From Planctellipticum variicoloris (lineage in GTDB: Bacteria; Planctomycetota; Planctomycetia; Planctomycetales; Planctomycetaceae), in contig NZ_CP130886.1 in the NCBI RefSeq assembly GCF_030622045.1, positions 3,361,557 through 3,425,556 of the forward strand: a stretch of DNA of 64,000 bases, written 5' to 3'. The notes under the pieces are model-generated. The model did not search any database. It was given only the letters and a program-made list of their open reading frames with translations, and was not told where the DNA came from. The position numbers and the translations under genes were made by a program. Shown one piece after another: positions 40,701-49,734 of this stretch. Numbering within the stretch: position 1 is the first letter of the stretch; each line of letters begins with the position of its first letter.

Positions 40701-41178
40701 GCTCCTCTTCAGCCGGAACCCGTTCGTGCAGCAGTTCGGCAGCGGCGTCGCTTCGATCAAGCCGAACCTGACGCTCGACGTCGCGCTGCCGAAGGACGGA
40801 GCCAAACTGGCGATCGATCTGCCGGAAACCCTGCGGAACAGCAACGTCCTGGTGGAGATCGTCGGGGCAGGGCAGACCCGTACGAAGCCATATTTCTCGA
40901 ACTCGCTGACCGTGCAGGTCATCGAAAACTACGGCCAGGTCCGCGTAACGCACGCCGAGACCCACAAACCGGCCTCGAAGGCCTACGTCAAGGTCTACGC
41001 CCAGACGGCGGGGGGTGAGGTGAAGTTCTACAAGGACGGCTACACCGACCTCCGCGGCCGGTTCGACTACGCCTCGCTGAATACGAACGACCTGGACGCA
41101 GCGGCGAAGTTCTCGATTCTCATCCTGAGCGAAGAACACGGAGCCGTCGTCCGCGACGCCCTGCCGCCTAAGCAGTAA
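34768..41178 (+). CDS. Very large (2,136-residue) exported protein of unknown function
   Basis: Signal peptide LLLLSMLFVAEVAPLRA; the start has a GGAG ribosome site. I do not recognise a catalytic domain. Residues about 25-400 are helical and TPR-like. About 405-700 read like stacked beta-sandwich (macroglobulin-like) domains: VSLDLHVKNVSTLIVKVFEI, then YIVDFIGNGRSSRALIRKG. A low-complexity GGMGGGRSNR linker lies near 1370. The second half again mixes beta domains and helical repeats, and the last 100 residues (VRVTHAETHKPASKAYVKVY) resemble a fibronectin/carboxypeptidase-regulatory fold. No thioester CxEQ motif is present, so it is not a canonical alpha-2-macroglobulin. The 3' end is tandemly duplicated (41003-41408). 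Likely a large envelope protein that acts by binding. Confidence 0.85.
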   Translation: MNRLLLLSMLFVAEVAPLRAGEIGFVEDFALAKDREAALKQLIPGTEDYYYWHSLHLLQTEQFDKVDELLTPWVKRHNETPRVWEIRTRKALLTYDRNPAESLTYLRNRFGIHFPHQKEDLNAEPNLPTTLDPGLIARKHFVERAFAQHGGSLNGFEQAALDWLIATELNPDQRRQLLARLDRPDYPNLVKLVVADLNHKDSGGFGSLGIHNQLLKAQLDELATLKADVLNHQQYVLTYLRRLHPNPDVDWRHDPQQVERFLNRLQTFADRLAPAHNSLKAHVLYHRLVLDRSRGVYDKSRFLAYLKLPRHVGYVSKAMKESEPFKRFGCDLNASYDGATLLPAVGNDEPLVRSFLSHFFVEAGGTGEFETYVNDVYLKRMFAETKAVYGLGDPEQWASQLPPELFKQLRERIDLDFDFANKTQFGPTDAVSLDLHVKNVSTLIVKVFEINTQTFYRSGREIDTDINLDGLVANVEQTHQYNDAPLRRIKRRFEFPQLSKPGVYIVDFIGNGRSSRALIRKGSLKHLVRTTPVGQSFTILDGSGAPIKNASIWLAGHEYPAQEDGSIPVPFSTSPGRQPIVITAPVPGAEGATYSALAHFNHEPESYQFVAGFYVDRESLLTRKTAKLLVRPGLSLNGTPISLKRLEELKLTIQSVDLDGTPSSTEVPDFQLFEDRDSIHEFQVPQRLASLSFTLTAKIKQLTTGTKTDVAAADSFSLNGIDRTEKIEDLHLLKSDGKYILELRGRTGEARTSRPAVFSFKHRDFKDQVGTVLKTDPAGRVALGLLEGIESFTVNGPEGTSHTWALLGDRHTYSQTVNGRVGEPLTLPYLGKAAEPVRSELSLLEVTGGGFAVDRFSHLSLRDGLLVIDKLPAGDYDLLLKSTGNRIALRITAGEQLGEFAVGGLRQLETPRLKPLQIASITPDKDKVTLKLANASKFARVHVFGVRFVPEYDAYGHLSRVRGAEPYQFLNIPAESVYLTGRNIGDEYRYIIDRKYATKYPGNLLDRPSLLLNPWAVRDTETGQQVAAEGGEFGARGAMPKQEAGRDPSEKAQESRQADHFADLDFLSTTSAVLVNLIPNDAGVIEIPRAALGDRQHLTFVAVDPLNTTVRTLALPEIEPEFLDLRLANGLDPQGHFTRQKQISILTAGQPFTLKDLSTAKFESFDSLPRVYGLYATLSKDPQLAEFAFILNWPKLKPEEKQELYSKYASHELSFFLFKKDPEFFKTVVLPYLANKRDKTFMDRFLLEEDLSADLQPWNHAQLNIVERILLARRIADDRARTARHIADLYALLPPNPDRFISLFETAVGQSSLELDDALGLKERLGELEGLERKVLAGALVEMSDSAEKAPAAPAPAGTSSGVMGGMGGGRSNRPESVARFGVEMDKSKLSVMSRDGMSDRRRAGIAQKYSGAVNGVDVDSHGNAATHLFFDSGDVKDLPALRQLYRKMAKTREWAENNYHHLTIDRQNADLVTVNAFWKEFAAHDPAAPFLSRNLAEASRNFPEILLALAVLDLPFEAPQHETKFDGAQMTLTPGGPMVVFHEEILPAEAPAAGTKVLVSQNFYKHGDRQRVENGETVDKFVTEEFVIHTVYGCQVVITNPTSARQKLNVLVQIPRGSMPVLNGQATKTVHVNLEPFHTQTLEYNFYFPAAGDFAHFPVHVAKNEQLIAAAAPFTFHVVNRPTKLDTESWDYVSQYGSLDDVLTFLDKHNINELNLDRIAWRMHDKAAFEAVLPKLTLRHVYSQTLWSYALLHNAPAAAREFLQHAGNIVNDCGGRLRSTLLTIDPVARRTYEFLEYKPLVNARTHALGDRRQIVNDRFNEQYHRFLKELAYDRTSSDEELLAVTYYLLLQDRIEESLATFARINRANIAEQLQYDYCDAYLKFFSDDPEQARAIAAKYAAHPVDRWRNSFATIVAQLDEAAGQASGVIDPEDRDQQQARLAATEPSFDFTVEARKIQLGYQNLPAVKIHFYQMDVELLFSRNPFVQQFGSGVASIKPNLTLDVALPKDGAKLAIDLPETLRNSNVLVEIVGAGQTRTKPYFSNSLTVQVIENYGQVRVTHAETHKPASKAYVKVYAQTAGGEVKFYKDGYTDLRGRFDYASLNTNDLDAAAKFSILILSEEHGAVVRDALPPKQ

Positions 41179-41408
41179 GAGTGAGGAGAAGAGGATTCAC
41201 CGCAGAGACGGCGGGGGGTGAGGTGAAGTTCTACAAGGACGGCTACACCGACCTCCGCGGCCGGTTCGACTACGCCTCGCTGAATACGAACGACCTGGAT
41301 GCAGCGGCGAAGTTCTCGATTCTCATCCTGAGCGAAGAACACGGAGCCGTCGTCCGCGACGCCCTGCCGCCTAAGCAGTAAGAGTGAGGAGAAGAGGATT
41401 CACCGCAG
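41003..41408 (+). repeat. 203-bp tandem duplication covering the 3' end of the giant gene
   Basis: Unit 1 (41003-41205) and unit 2 (41206-41408) are adjacent. The only difference I found is a synonymous Asp codon (GAC against GAT). Each unit holds the last 58 codons, the stop, and 27 nt of downstream DNA. The junction lies at AGACGGCGG in unit 1, the same word at the start of unit 2, and AGACGCGG after unit 2, which suggests slippage or recombination at this short similarity. Confidence 0.93.
41181..41381 (+). pseudogene. Duplicated C-terminal fragment of the giant gene
   Basis: The second duplication unit keeps an open frame of 66 codons (from a GTG at 41181) ending in the same RDALPPKQ as the parent protein. 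It has no signal peptide, and the first 11 codons come from intergenic DNA. It is best seen as a non-functional by-product of the duplication, though translation cannot be ruled out. Confidence 0.75.
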
Positions 41409-41507
41409 AGACGCGGAGGACGCGGAGAAGAGAAAGACGGAGAAGACGATGGATTGAGAAATGCCGAAGGGAGAGAGAGATTGTCTTGTTCCCAGGCTCT
41501 GCCTGGG
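41402..41507 (+). repeat. Modular intergenic repeat, copy 1, left part (split by an IS)
   Basis: Modules in order: ACCGCAGAGACGCGGAGGAC plus GCGGAGAAGAG (41402-41432), a purine-rich stretch with GAGAGAGAGA near 41471, then TTGTTCCCAGGC and the hairpin CCCAGGC-TCT-GCCTGGG (41491-41507). The same modules in the same order occur on the minus strand at 44150-44298. The rest of this copy is at 43206-43255, beyond the IS. Confidence 0.75.
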
Positions 41508-41520
41508 CTGCGCGAAATCG

Positions 41521-42873
41521 TCAATTGTTGGCGGTCCCGGTTGATCCGGCTTTTGTTCCTGGAAGGACGGGGAGGGCCTGGCGGCGCTGGGCTGTCAGCG
41601 ACTTGCCTAAGTGGTCGTCGATCCACGCGAGCAGGTCGCGATGCCGCACGGCGTTCAGGGCTTCGCAGATCTTTTCCTCGCTGATCCGCACGACCGACGC
41701 GGCCATCCCCAGAATCAGTTTCGTAAAGCCGCCGCGGCTGTGCTGGCCCTGCAAACGCTTGCCCTTGCCGATCAGCGATTCCAGCACTTCGCTGCTGGCC
41801 GGCAGACTCTGTCCGGGGAGCACGCCGCTCGACTGCTCGCTCACGAACTCCACCAGCCGCGCCGCCGCACGCTCACCGGCAGGCGTTCGGGCCACCGTCT
41901 CCAGTTGCCGGCGCAGCGTCTCGCCGGCGGCGGCGTGGTAGCCCGCCACGCGCAGGAACTCCAGCATGTGGTCCTTGACCGCCTGCAAGTCGTTCCAGTC
42001 CACGAGCGCCTCCCGGAAGTCGCGGATCCAGCCGAACTTCTCCTCGAGCCGCGTCAGGTCGAGACCCGCGGGACGTTCGGCCGCGGGCGTGTCGATCAGC
42101 CGCAGCATGCGGGCGCCCCAGCCGATCAGCGGCCCCAAGTTCAAGTAACGCCCTTTGACTTTCTGCGTGGGGGGAGCAAGGTGTCCGAGTTCCGTCTGCT
42201 TCACCCGTGGCTGCGTCTGCCCGCAGTGTTTGACGAACGCGATCCACCGCGGATCGGCGAGCAGTTCGTGCTTGAGCACGATCGCCGTCTTGTGGGCGAT
42301 GTCGTGCAGCACCTGCGTCGTCGGGTGCTGTTCGCGGAAACGCTGAGCGCCGCCGAGAAGATCCGAACCCTCGTCGCTGAGGATGGCGGCCGGCACGCCG
42401 ACCAGCCCGGCCGCAGCCGCGAGCTGCCGCTGGACGATCTCGCCGCTGGATTTTTCGACCGGCTGCAGCGCCAGCAGCGTCAGATCCTGGTGCGTCAGCG
42501 GCGCCGTCAGCGCTTTCCACGCCGACAATCGCAGCCCCGCGATGACCAGACACTTCCGCGACCCCAGTTGCAGCGTGTGGTCGACGAGGAACACCCAGTC
42601 GGCGGCGAATTCCTTGGGCCGCCGCAACTCGTGCAGTCCCAGCCGCAGCAGCCACGCTTCCGCAGTATTGGCCGCAGGAGCCCCCCGGAACTGGGGCAGG
42701 CTGTCCCGCAGCAGTTCGACCACCGCCCGGCAGCCGCGAAAGCTGACCGCTCCGGCCAGACAGAACTGCAACGTCAGGCCGATGGCCGCTGCCGAATACG
42801 CATGATGGGCCGGTCGGACGGCGTCCGGGAGGGGGCCAGGGGCTGCGTCGGCGACCCGGTCAGCGCCCGGATT
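41521..42873 (-). CDS. Transposase, catalytic part (second frame)
   Basis: An open frame from 42873 down to a TGA at 41521 that lies inside the terminal repeat. It has an RNase-H-like DDE pattern: FLVDHTLQLG (first Asp), ILSDEGSDLLGG (second Asp), and a C-terminal helical region with SEVLESLIGKGK as a possible Glu site. DIAHKTAIVLKHEL after the second Asp resembles planctomycete transposases of uncertain IS class. There is no good start of its own; an in-frame TTG is at 42771. The protein seems to continue from the short frame at 42860-43114 by a +1 shift near 42872, where the coding strand reads GCC-TTA-AAA-TCC. It could be a programmed shift or an inactivating indel. Confidence 0.65.
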   Translation of the reverse strand, partial: NPGADRVADAAPGPLPDAVRPAHHAYSAAAIGLTLQFCLAGAVSFRGCRAVVELLRDSLPQFRGAPAANTAEAWLLRLGLHELRRPKEFAADWVFLVDHTLQLGSRKCLVIAGLRLSAWKALTAPLTHQDLTLLALQPVEKSSGEIVQRQLAAAAGLVGVPAAILSDEGSDLLGGAQRFREQHPTTQVLHDIAHKTAIVLKHELLADPRWIAFVKHCGQTQPRVKQTELGHLAPPTQKVKGRYLNLGPLIGWGARMLRLIDTPAAERPAGLDLTRLEEKFGWIRDFREALVDWNDLQAVKDHMLEFLRVAGYHAAAGETLRRQLETVARTPAGERAAARLVEFVSEQSSGVLPGQSLPASSEVLESLIGKGKRLQGQHSRGGFTKLILGMAASVVRISEEKICEALNAVRHRDLLAWIDDHLGKSLTAQRRQALPVLPGTKAGSTGTANN

Positions 42874-43114
42874 TTAAGGCGGCGATCTCACGTTCCAGGT
42901 CCGCCGCGCGGCGTTCGGCCGCGGCGGCCCGCGTGCGCCACATCGCGCGGCTCTTCTCGACGGCGCGGGTCTGGTTCTGCAGGAGCTTGCAGGTTCGCTT
43001 CCACTGGCCGGACTTCGCCTTCCACCGATTGCGACTCCGCTCGAAGAACCGCACCAACTTGCCCGCCGGCGACGAATACCGGGCGACGGCTGTTTCGCTG
43101 GTTTCGCAGGTCAT
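42860..43114 (-). CDS. Transposase, N-terminal coiled-coil part (first frame)
   Basis: 84 residues from an ATG with a strong AAGGAGG ribosome site. The sequence is Lys/Arg-rich and then heptad-like (AAAAERRAADLEREIAALKSG), consistent with a DNA-binding and dimerising N-terminus. It stops at 42860, 13 nt inside the open stretch of the catalytic frame. Read alone it has no function I can name; joined by a +1 shift it gives a transposase of about 530 residues. Confidence 0.65.
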   Translation of the reverse strand: MTCETSETAVARYSSPAGKLVRFFERSRNRWKAKSGQWKRTCKLLQNQTRAVEKSRAMWRTRAAAAERRAADLEREIAALKSGR

Positions 43115-43205
43115 GACGTTCCTCCTTGAACAAAAAGCCCAGTGGAACAAAAACGCGACGATTCGCCGAGGCCAATTGCCCCTGAAAACGACGGATTTCG
43201 CGCAG

Positions 43206-43255
43206 CCCAGGCTCTGCCTGGGAACACCCTCTTCCGAGGCTCCGCCTCGTCTTCA
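43206..43255 (+). repeat. Modular intergenic repeat, copy 1, right part
   Basis: The hairpin CCCAGGC-TCT-GCCTGGG (43206-43222), then AACACCCTCTTC, then a second hairpin CGAGGC-TCC-GCCTCG (43235-43249) and TCTTC. It continues the modules of 41402-41507 across the IS. Further right, near 43390-43430, is a separate word-like tract (TTTTGCACTTTACATTTTTC) similar to one near 31250-31295. Confidence 0.75.
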
Positions 43256-43502
43256 GATTCGTGTCACCTCGTCAAATTTGCGGTCATGCCTTCCCCGTCT
43301 TCTCTCCGTGCTTTGGCAGTGTTCCCCCCGTGCATACTTCTCCCGGCAGGCCGCGCCAACACTGCGCCCAAACCGGCCCTGCGCGGCCTTTTGCACTTTA
43401 CATTTTTCAGTTTTCACTTTGCACTGTATTCCTTTTCCGATGAAAAGCAGGCTGCATCCCGGCCGCCAGATGCGCGATGTTCAGTTCACGAAAGGCAGAG
43501 CC

Positions 43503-44042
43503 ATGACCAGCCGCCGCCTCACCGCAACCGCCCTGGCAATCGCGTTCCTGCTGGTCGTGGCAGCAGCAAGCCCAAACCTGCCGGCCGACGGCAAGTCGCC
43601 GCCCGTGAGCGTCAGCGTCGAAGACATCGACGACAAAGTCCAGCTCATTGGCCGACTGGGCGAGCCACTGGGAACGATCACGACGGTCACTGGCCGGTGG
43701 TTCTCGCCCTCAAAGGTGGAACCCGTCAAAGACGACTCCTTGCGATTCCTCGTATCGCACGTGAATCAGAAGAAACTGGCGAAGGAGATCGACTTCAACA
43801 TCGCAGTGATGCACCTCACTACGAAGGATGGCCAGAATGCCATTCCCAACCACTGGAAAGACCAAGACTCGCTTCACGGCCAAGCGTGGACCCTGCAGGT
43901 CTATGAAACGGGAAGCCTCTGCGTCGAACAACTGAAATCCTGGCAGGATTGCTGGAAGGAACAGGGAATCCCACGCAAGCCGCTGCCCTATTGGTGTCGA
44001 CCGTTCGTCTCCGAGTTACACGGCTACGTCGTCAAGGAATAG
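43503..44042 (+). CDS. Small exported protein of unknown function
   Basis: 179 residues with a signal peptide (ALAIAFLLVVAAASPNLPA). The mature part starts with a VEDIDDKVQLIGRLGEPLGT strand-rich segment and ends CRPFVSELHGYVVKE with three Cys in the last third. I do not recognise a family. It sits between the two inverted copies of the modular repeat, immediately right of the IS. The start at 43503 directly precedes the signal peptide; an in-frame ATG at 43440 would add 21 residues. Confidence 0.6.
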   Translation: MTSRRLTATALAIAFLLVVAAASPNLPADGKSPPVSVSVEDIDDKVQLIGRLGEPLGTITTVTGRWFSPSKVEPVKDDSLRFLVSHVNQKKLAKEIDFNIAVMHLTTKDGQNAIPNHWKDQDSLHGQAWTLQVYETGSLCVEQLKSWQDCWKEQGIPRKPLPYWCRPFVSELHGYVVKE

Positions 44043-44149
44043 GCCGGAGCGCATGGCGATCCGGTCGCCTCTGCGGAGAGATCGCGAGTTTTGCTTGGGA
44101 GCGGCGGGGGGAAGACAGAGCTGCGACACTTGCGAATTCGGGCGAAGAA

Positions 44150-44298
44150 GACGACGAGGCGGAGCCTCGGAAGAGGGCGTTCCCAGGCGGAGCCTGGGAA
44201 CGAGATAACACACACACACACACACACTCTCTCTCTTTCCGACTACTTTCTTGCCTTCTCTGTCTTCCTCTTCTCCGCGTCCTCTGCGTCTCCGCGGT
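44150..44298 (-). repeat. Modular intergenic repeat, copy 2 (uninterrupted, inverted)
   Basis: On the minus strand the modules are ACCGCGGAGACGCAGAGGAC plus GCGGAGAAGAGG (44298-44267), a purine-rich tract ending in GAGAGAG and a (GT)n run, then CGTTCCCAGGC-GGA-style hairpin CGTTCCCAGGC/GCCTGGGAACG (44178-44202), GCCCTCTTC, and CGAGGC/GCCTCG (44155-44169). It starts 10 nt beyond the stop of the 106-aa gene, as copy 1 starts shortly beyond the stop of the giant gene fragment. Confidence 0.75.
44208..44236. repeat. Dinucleotide microsatellite (AC)10(CT)5
   Basis: Ten AC units followed by about five CT units. It lies within copy 2 of the modular repeat, in the place where copy 1 has a short GA run. 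No reading frame uses it. Confidence 0.9.
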
Positions 44299-44307
44299 AA
44301 CAACTTC

Positions 44308-44628
44308 TTACTTCTCGGCCGCCGGCGCATCCCCGGGTTTCGGCTTCGGCGCCGGGCGGATCAGACCCTTCTGGATGTCCTGGACCACCTCCGCCAGGAT
44401 CGCCGGGTCGCGCTTCGTCAAAATGTGCTCGATCCGCGACGGCGGCACGTTCAGCCGTTCCATCAGTTCGCCGGCCGATTCCCAGAGTTTCTTCGACTTC
44501 TTCTCGCCCTCGGCGAGGTACAGATTCGTCACCAGTTCGCTGAGCCGCTGCTCGTCGATCTGGTCGCGGTTGTCGTAGAACCGCTTGATGGCCTTCTGGG
44601 CGTACCGACTGTATTCGCGTTCTGCCAT
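44308..44628 (-). CDS. Small hypothetical protein downstream of gcvT
   Basis: 106 residues starting MAEREYSRYAQKAIKRFYDN, with an AGGAAAG ribosome site. It is helical and charged, with a Lys/Pro-rich C-terminus (RPAPKPKPGDAPAAEK). It is soluble, with no signal peptide. The family is unknown to me; the clean start, ribosome site and codon use support a real gene. It follows gcvT by 67 nt on the same strand and may be co-transcribed with it. Confidence 0.75.
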   Translation of the reverse strand: MAEREYSRYAQKAIKRFYDNRDQIDEQRLSELVTNLYLAEGEKKSKKLWESAGELMERLNVPPSRIEHILTKRDPAILAEVVQDIQKGLIRPAPKPKPGDAPAAEK

Positions 44629-44695
44629 GACTGCTTTCCTGGTCCTGAACCGGCCCGTCCGTGACGCGTTTTCTGTGATCGGCCCGCCGGCCCGT

Positions 44696-45793
44696 TCAGC
44701 GTGACTGCCGCTGGTAGAACGGCAGCCCGACGACTCGGGCCGGTTCGTGTTTGCCGCGAATATCGACCGTAACGGACGTGCCGACCGCCGCCGCCGCCGC
44801 CGGGACGTAGCCCATCGCAATTGCCTTCTGCAGCGTCGGCGAGAACGTTCCCGAGGTGACCTGCCCGGCCGACTGGCCGTCGATGAGGATCGGCGTGTGC
44901 TCGCGGGCGATCCGCCGGCCTTCCAGCTCCAGCCCCACGCGAACCGGCCGGTCCTGCCGGTCCCGGATGGCGATCAACGCCTCCCGCCCGACGAACGGCC
45001 CCTTGTCGAGTTTGACGGCGAAATCCAGGCCGGCTGTCAGCGGATCGATGGACTCGCTCAGCTCGTGCCCGTACAGCGGCATCGCCGCTTCCAGCCGGAG
45101 CGTGTCCCGCGCCCCCAGACCGCAGGGAATCAGCCCGCAATCTTTGCCCGCTTCCAGCAGCTTGTTCCAGAGCTCGACGGCTCCTTCCGTCACGACCAGC
45201 TCGAAGCCGTCTTCGCCCGTGTATCCGGTCCGGCTGACATAGGCGTCCAATCCGCCGACTTCTGCGGGCATCCCGCGGTAATACTTCAGGTCCCCGACTG
45301 CGGCCGTCGTCAGTCTCTGCAGAATTTCCAGTGCCCGCGGCCCCTGCAGCGCCAGCATGGCGCTCTCAGTCGTCGTGTCGATCATCCGCACGTGCAGGGC
45401 GGCCAGCTTCGGCGCGATCCAGTCCAGGATCTTCTCCCGGTTGCTGGCGTTGACCACCAGTCCCCACGCGTCATCGAGCCGGTAAACCAGGACGTCGTCG
45501 AGAATGCCCCCCTGCTCGTTGCAGACCAGGCCATAGCGGATCTGACCGACCGCCAGGTTGTCGACGCGGCTCGTGACCAGTTGGTTCAGAAATTCGCCCG
45601 CTCCGGGTCCCTGGAAGATCAGCCGGCCCATATGCGAGATGTCGAACAGCCCCGCGGCCGTCCGGACCGCCGTGTGTTCTTCGACGATCCCCGTGTACTG
45701 GACTGGCATCTTCCAGCCGCCGAATTCGACCATGCGCCCGCCATGCGCAGCGTGCCAGTCGGTCAGCGGAGTTCGGCGCAATGAGTCAGGCAT
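44696..45793 (-). CDS. gcvT: Aminomethyltransferase (glycine cleavage T protein)
   Basis: 365 residues, normal for GcvT. The N-terminus RRTPLTDWHAAHGGRMVEFG and FDISHMGRL are diagnostic; NEQGGILDDVLVYRL and SRTGYTGEDGFEL follow. It transfers the methylene group from the H-protein aminomethyl-lipoyl arm to tetrahydrofolate, releasing ammonia. The gcvH and gcvP genes are not in the window. A YgfZ-like assignment is unlikely given full-length catalytic motifs. Confidence 0.95.
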   Translation of the reverse strand: MPDSLRRTPLTDWHAAHGGRMVEFGGWKMPVQYTGIVEEHTAVRTAAGLFDISHMGRLIFQGPGAGEFLNQLVTSRVDNLAVGQIRYGLVCNEQGGILDDVLVYRLDDAWGLVVNASNREKILDWIAPKLAALHVRMIDTTTESAMLALQGPRALEILQRLTTAAVGDLKYYRGMPAEVGGLDAYVSRTGYTGEDGFELVVTEGAVELWNKLLEAGKDCGLIPCGLGARDTLRLEAAMPLYGHELSESIDPLTAGLDFAVKLDKGPFVGREALIAIRDRQDRPVRVGLELEGRRIAREHTPILIDGQSAGQVTSGTFSPTLQKAIAMGYVPAAAAAVGTSVTVDIRGKHEPARVVGLPFYQRQSR

Positions 45794-45968
45794 GGTGGGG
45801 GCTTAAAGCGGAGGGCGGAAAGCGGAAGGCCAGAGAAAGGACGTCGCTTTCCAATCTGGCACGATAAATTCAGTGTATCGTCGCTGGCGGAAGTGCGAAA
45901 AGCCAGCAGGAGGAACGTCCTCTCCCGTCTGGCTTTCTGCTCTCCGCTTTGAGCTTTCCGCTCCGCAG
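45794..45968. repeat. Intergenic region with word-like inverted tracts
   Basis: Near gcvT a purine tract (AAAGCGGAGGGCGGAAAGCG, from 45805) is mirrored near sdhB by a pyrimidine tract (CTGCTCTCCGCTTTGAGC and TTTCCGCTCCGC, 45935-45966). The two are degenerate inverted copies. No gene is seen; the gcvT promoter is expected here. Confidence 0.45.
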
Positions 45969-48700
<2,732 letters not shown>

Positions 48701-48804
48701 GACGTTTGCAGTCCTCTCAACTCACCGTTTCTGTCGACTGGCACCAGGCATTCGCGACGAGCTGCGTCCAATGCTTCAGACGCCCGTTGCGACGGAACAA
48801 GCGG

Positions 48805-49575
48805 CTACGGATGCGGTTCCGCCGGCGCAACCACCTTCTCGCGCGGCGCCAGCTCCGGCACCAGCACCGGCAACGCGGCGAACCCGGCGCCGATCACCAC
48901 CGCAAACAGGATCCCGATCGCTTTGATCAGGGGCGTATACTTCGGATGCGACAGTCCCAGCGACTGAAACGCGCTGGAAAATCCGTGCGACAGATGGAAG
49001 CCCAGGAACACCGTCCCCAGAATGTAAATCACCCGGCTCACCGGATTGCTCAGCACTCGAACCGTCATCACGTACATCGGCGGGGCTTCTTCGTTCCATT
49101 GCGGATAGGCGATGTCCGGGCGGACGCCCATCCGCAAGTCGGCGAGGTGCAGCAGCACGAACAGCAGCACAATTGAGCCCGACAGGAACATCCAGTTGCT
49201 CGGCGGAAACGCCAGGCTCCGCTCGGGAATCTTCGATTCCTTCCTGGCGTAGGCGATCTTGCGGGCCTCGCGGTTTTCCAGCGTCGTGACGAACGCCAGG
49301 TAAATGTGGGCCAGGAACAGCACCAGCAGGCCCGCTTCGGCCAGCGGCGTCAGTTCGTTGTTGTGAATCCACGCCGCGTACTTGTCGAACTCGTGCTGCC
49401 CCGAGAAGAGGAGCAGGTTTCCGGCGAGGTGCCCCACCAGGAAGCCGCACAGGAGCAGCCCGGTCACGCCCATCACGAACTTGCGTCCGATCGACGACGT
49501 GATGAGACGATGCGCCCACAAAAGATTGAGCTTTTCGAGCAGCGAGCCTTTCGGCTCAGCGGTCGCGGTCCCCAT
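48805..49575 (-). CDS. sdhC: Succinate dehydrogenase cytochrome b558 subunit
   Basis: 256 residues with five hydrophobic segments: GVTGLLLCGFLVGHLAGNLL, then LLVLFLAHIYLAF, FLSGSIVLLFVLLHLADL, VIYILGTVFLGFHLSHGFSS, and IGILFAVVIGAGFAALPVLV. His residues in GHLAGN, HIYLA, LLHLAD and FHLSHG are the expected ligands of two b haems. It anchors SdhAB to the membrane and reduces quinone. The ATG at 49575 begins MGTATAEPKG; the frame is open further upstream without similarity. First gene of the sdhC-A-B unit. Confidence 0.93.
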   Translation of the reverse strand: MGTATAEPKGSLLEKLNLLWAHRLITSSIGRKFVMGVTGLLLCGFLVGHLAGNLLLFSGQHEFDKYAAWIHNNELTPLAEAGLLVLFLAHIYLAFVTTLENREARKIAYARKESKIPERSLAFPPSNWMFLSGSIVLLFVLLHLADLRMGVRPDIAYPQWNEEAPPMYVMTVRVLSNPVSRVIYILGTVFLGFHLSHGFSSAFQSLGLSHPKYTPLIKAIGILFAVVIGAGFAALPVLVPELAPREKVVAPAEPHP

Positions 49576-49734
49576 TGACGACACGTCTCCGCGGCTGTCA
49601 GCCAGTCTGGGTTTCAAGGCCCCGTCGTCTTGACGGAGCCTGCAGTTTTGCCTTGACATCGGAATTATAGAGATGCCCGCGTCAACTGCCAACCACACCG
49701 GAGAAGAGTTTTCAACCGGTTGATCTCCGTTTCG

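Larger units (their letters stand above)
41508..43205 (-). mobile_element. Insertion sequence in a REP-like hairpin, 17-bp direct repeats
   Basis: Terminal inverted repeats are CTGCGCGAAATC-GTC (41508-41522) and, reading in from the right, CTGCGCGAAATCCGTC (43205-43190). Outside them the 17-nt word CCCAGGCTCTGCCTGGG occurs directly repeated at 41491-41507 and 43206-43222. Joining the flanks through one copy restores a sequence matching the uninterrupted repeat at 44150-44298. The element holds two overlapping frames of a transposase. The family is uncertain; a 17-bp duplication would be long for most IS families, so the outer repeats may instead reflect target choice. Confidence 0.75.

Noticed and set aside
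34768-41178. Alpha-2-macroglobulin identity for the giant protein
   Set aside because: Some segments look macroglobulin-like, but no thioester CxEQ motif or bait-region order was found.
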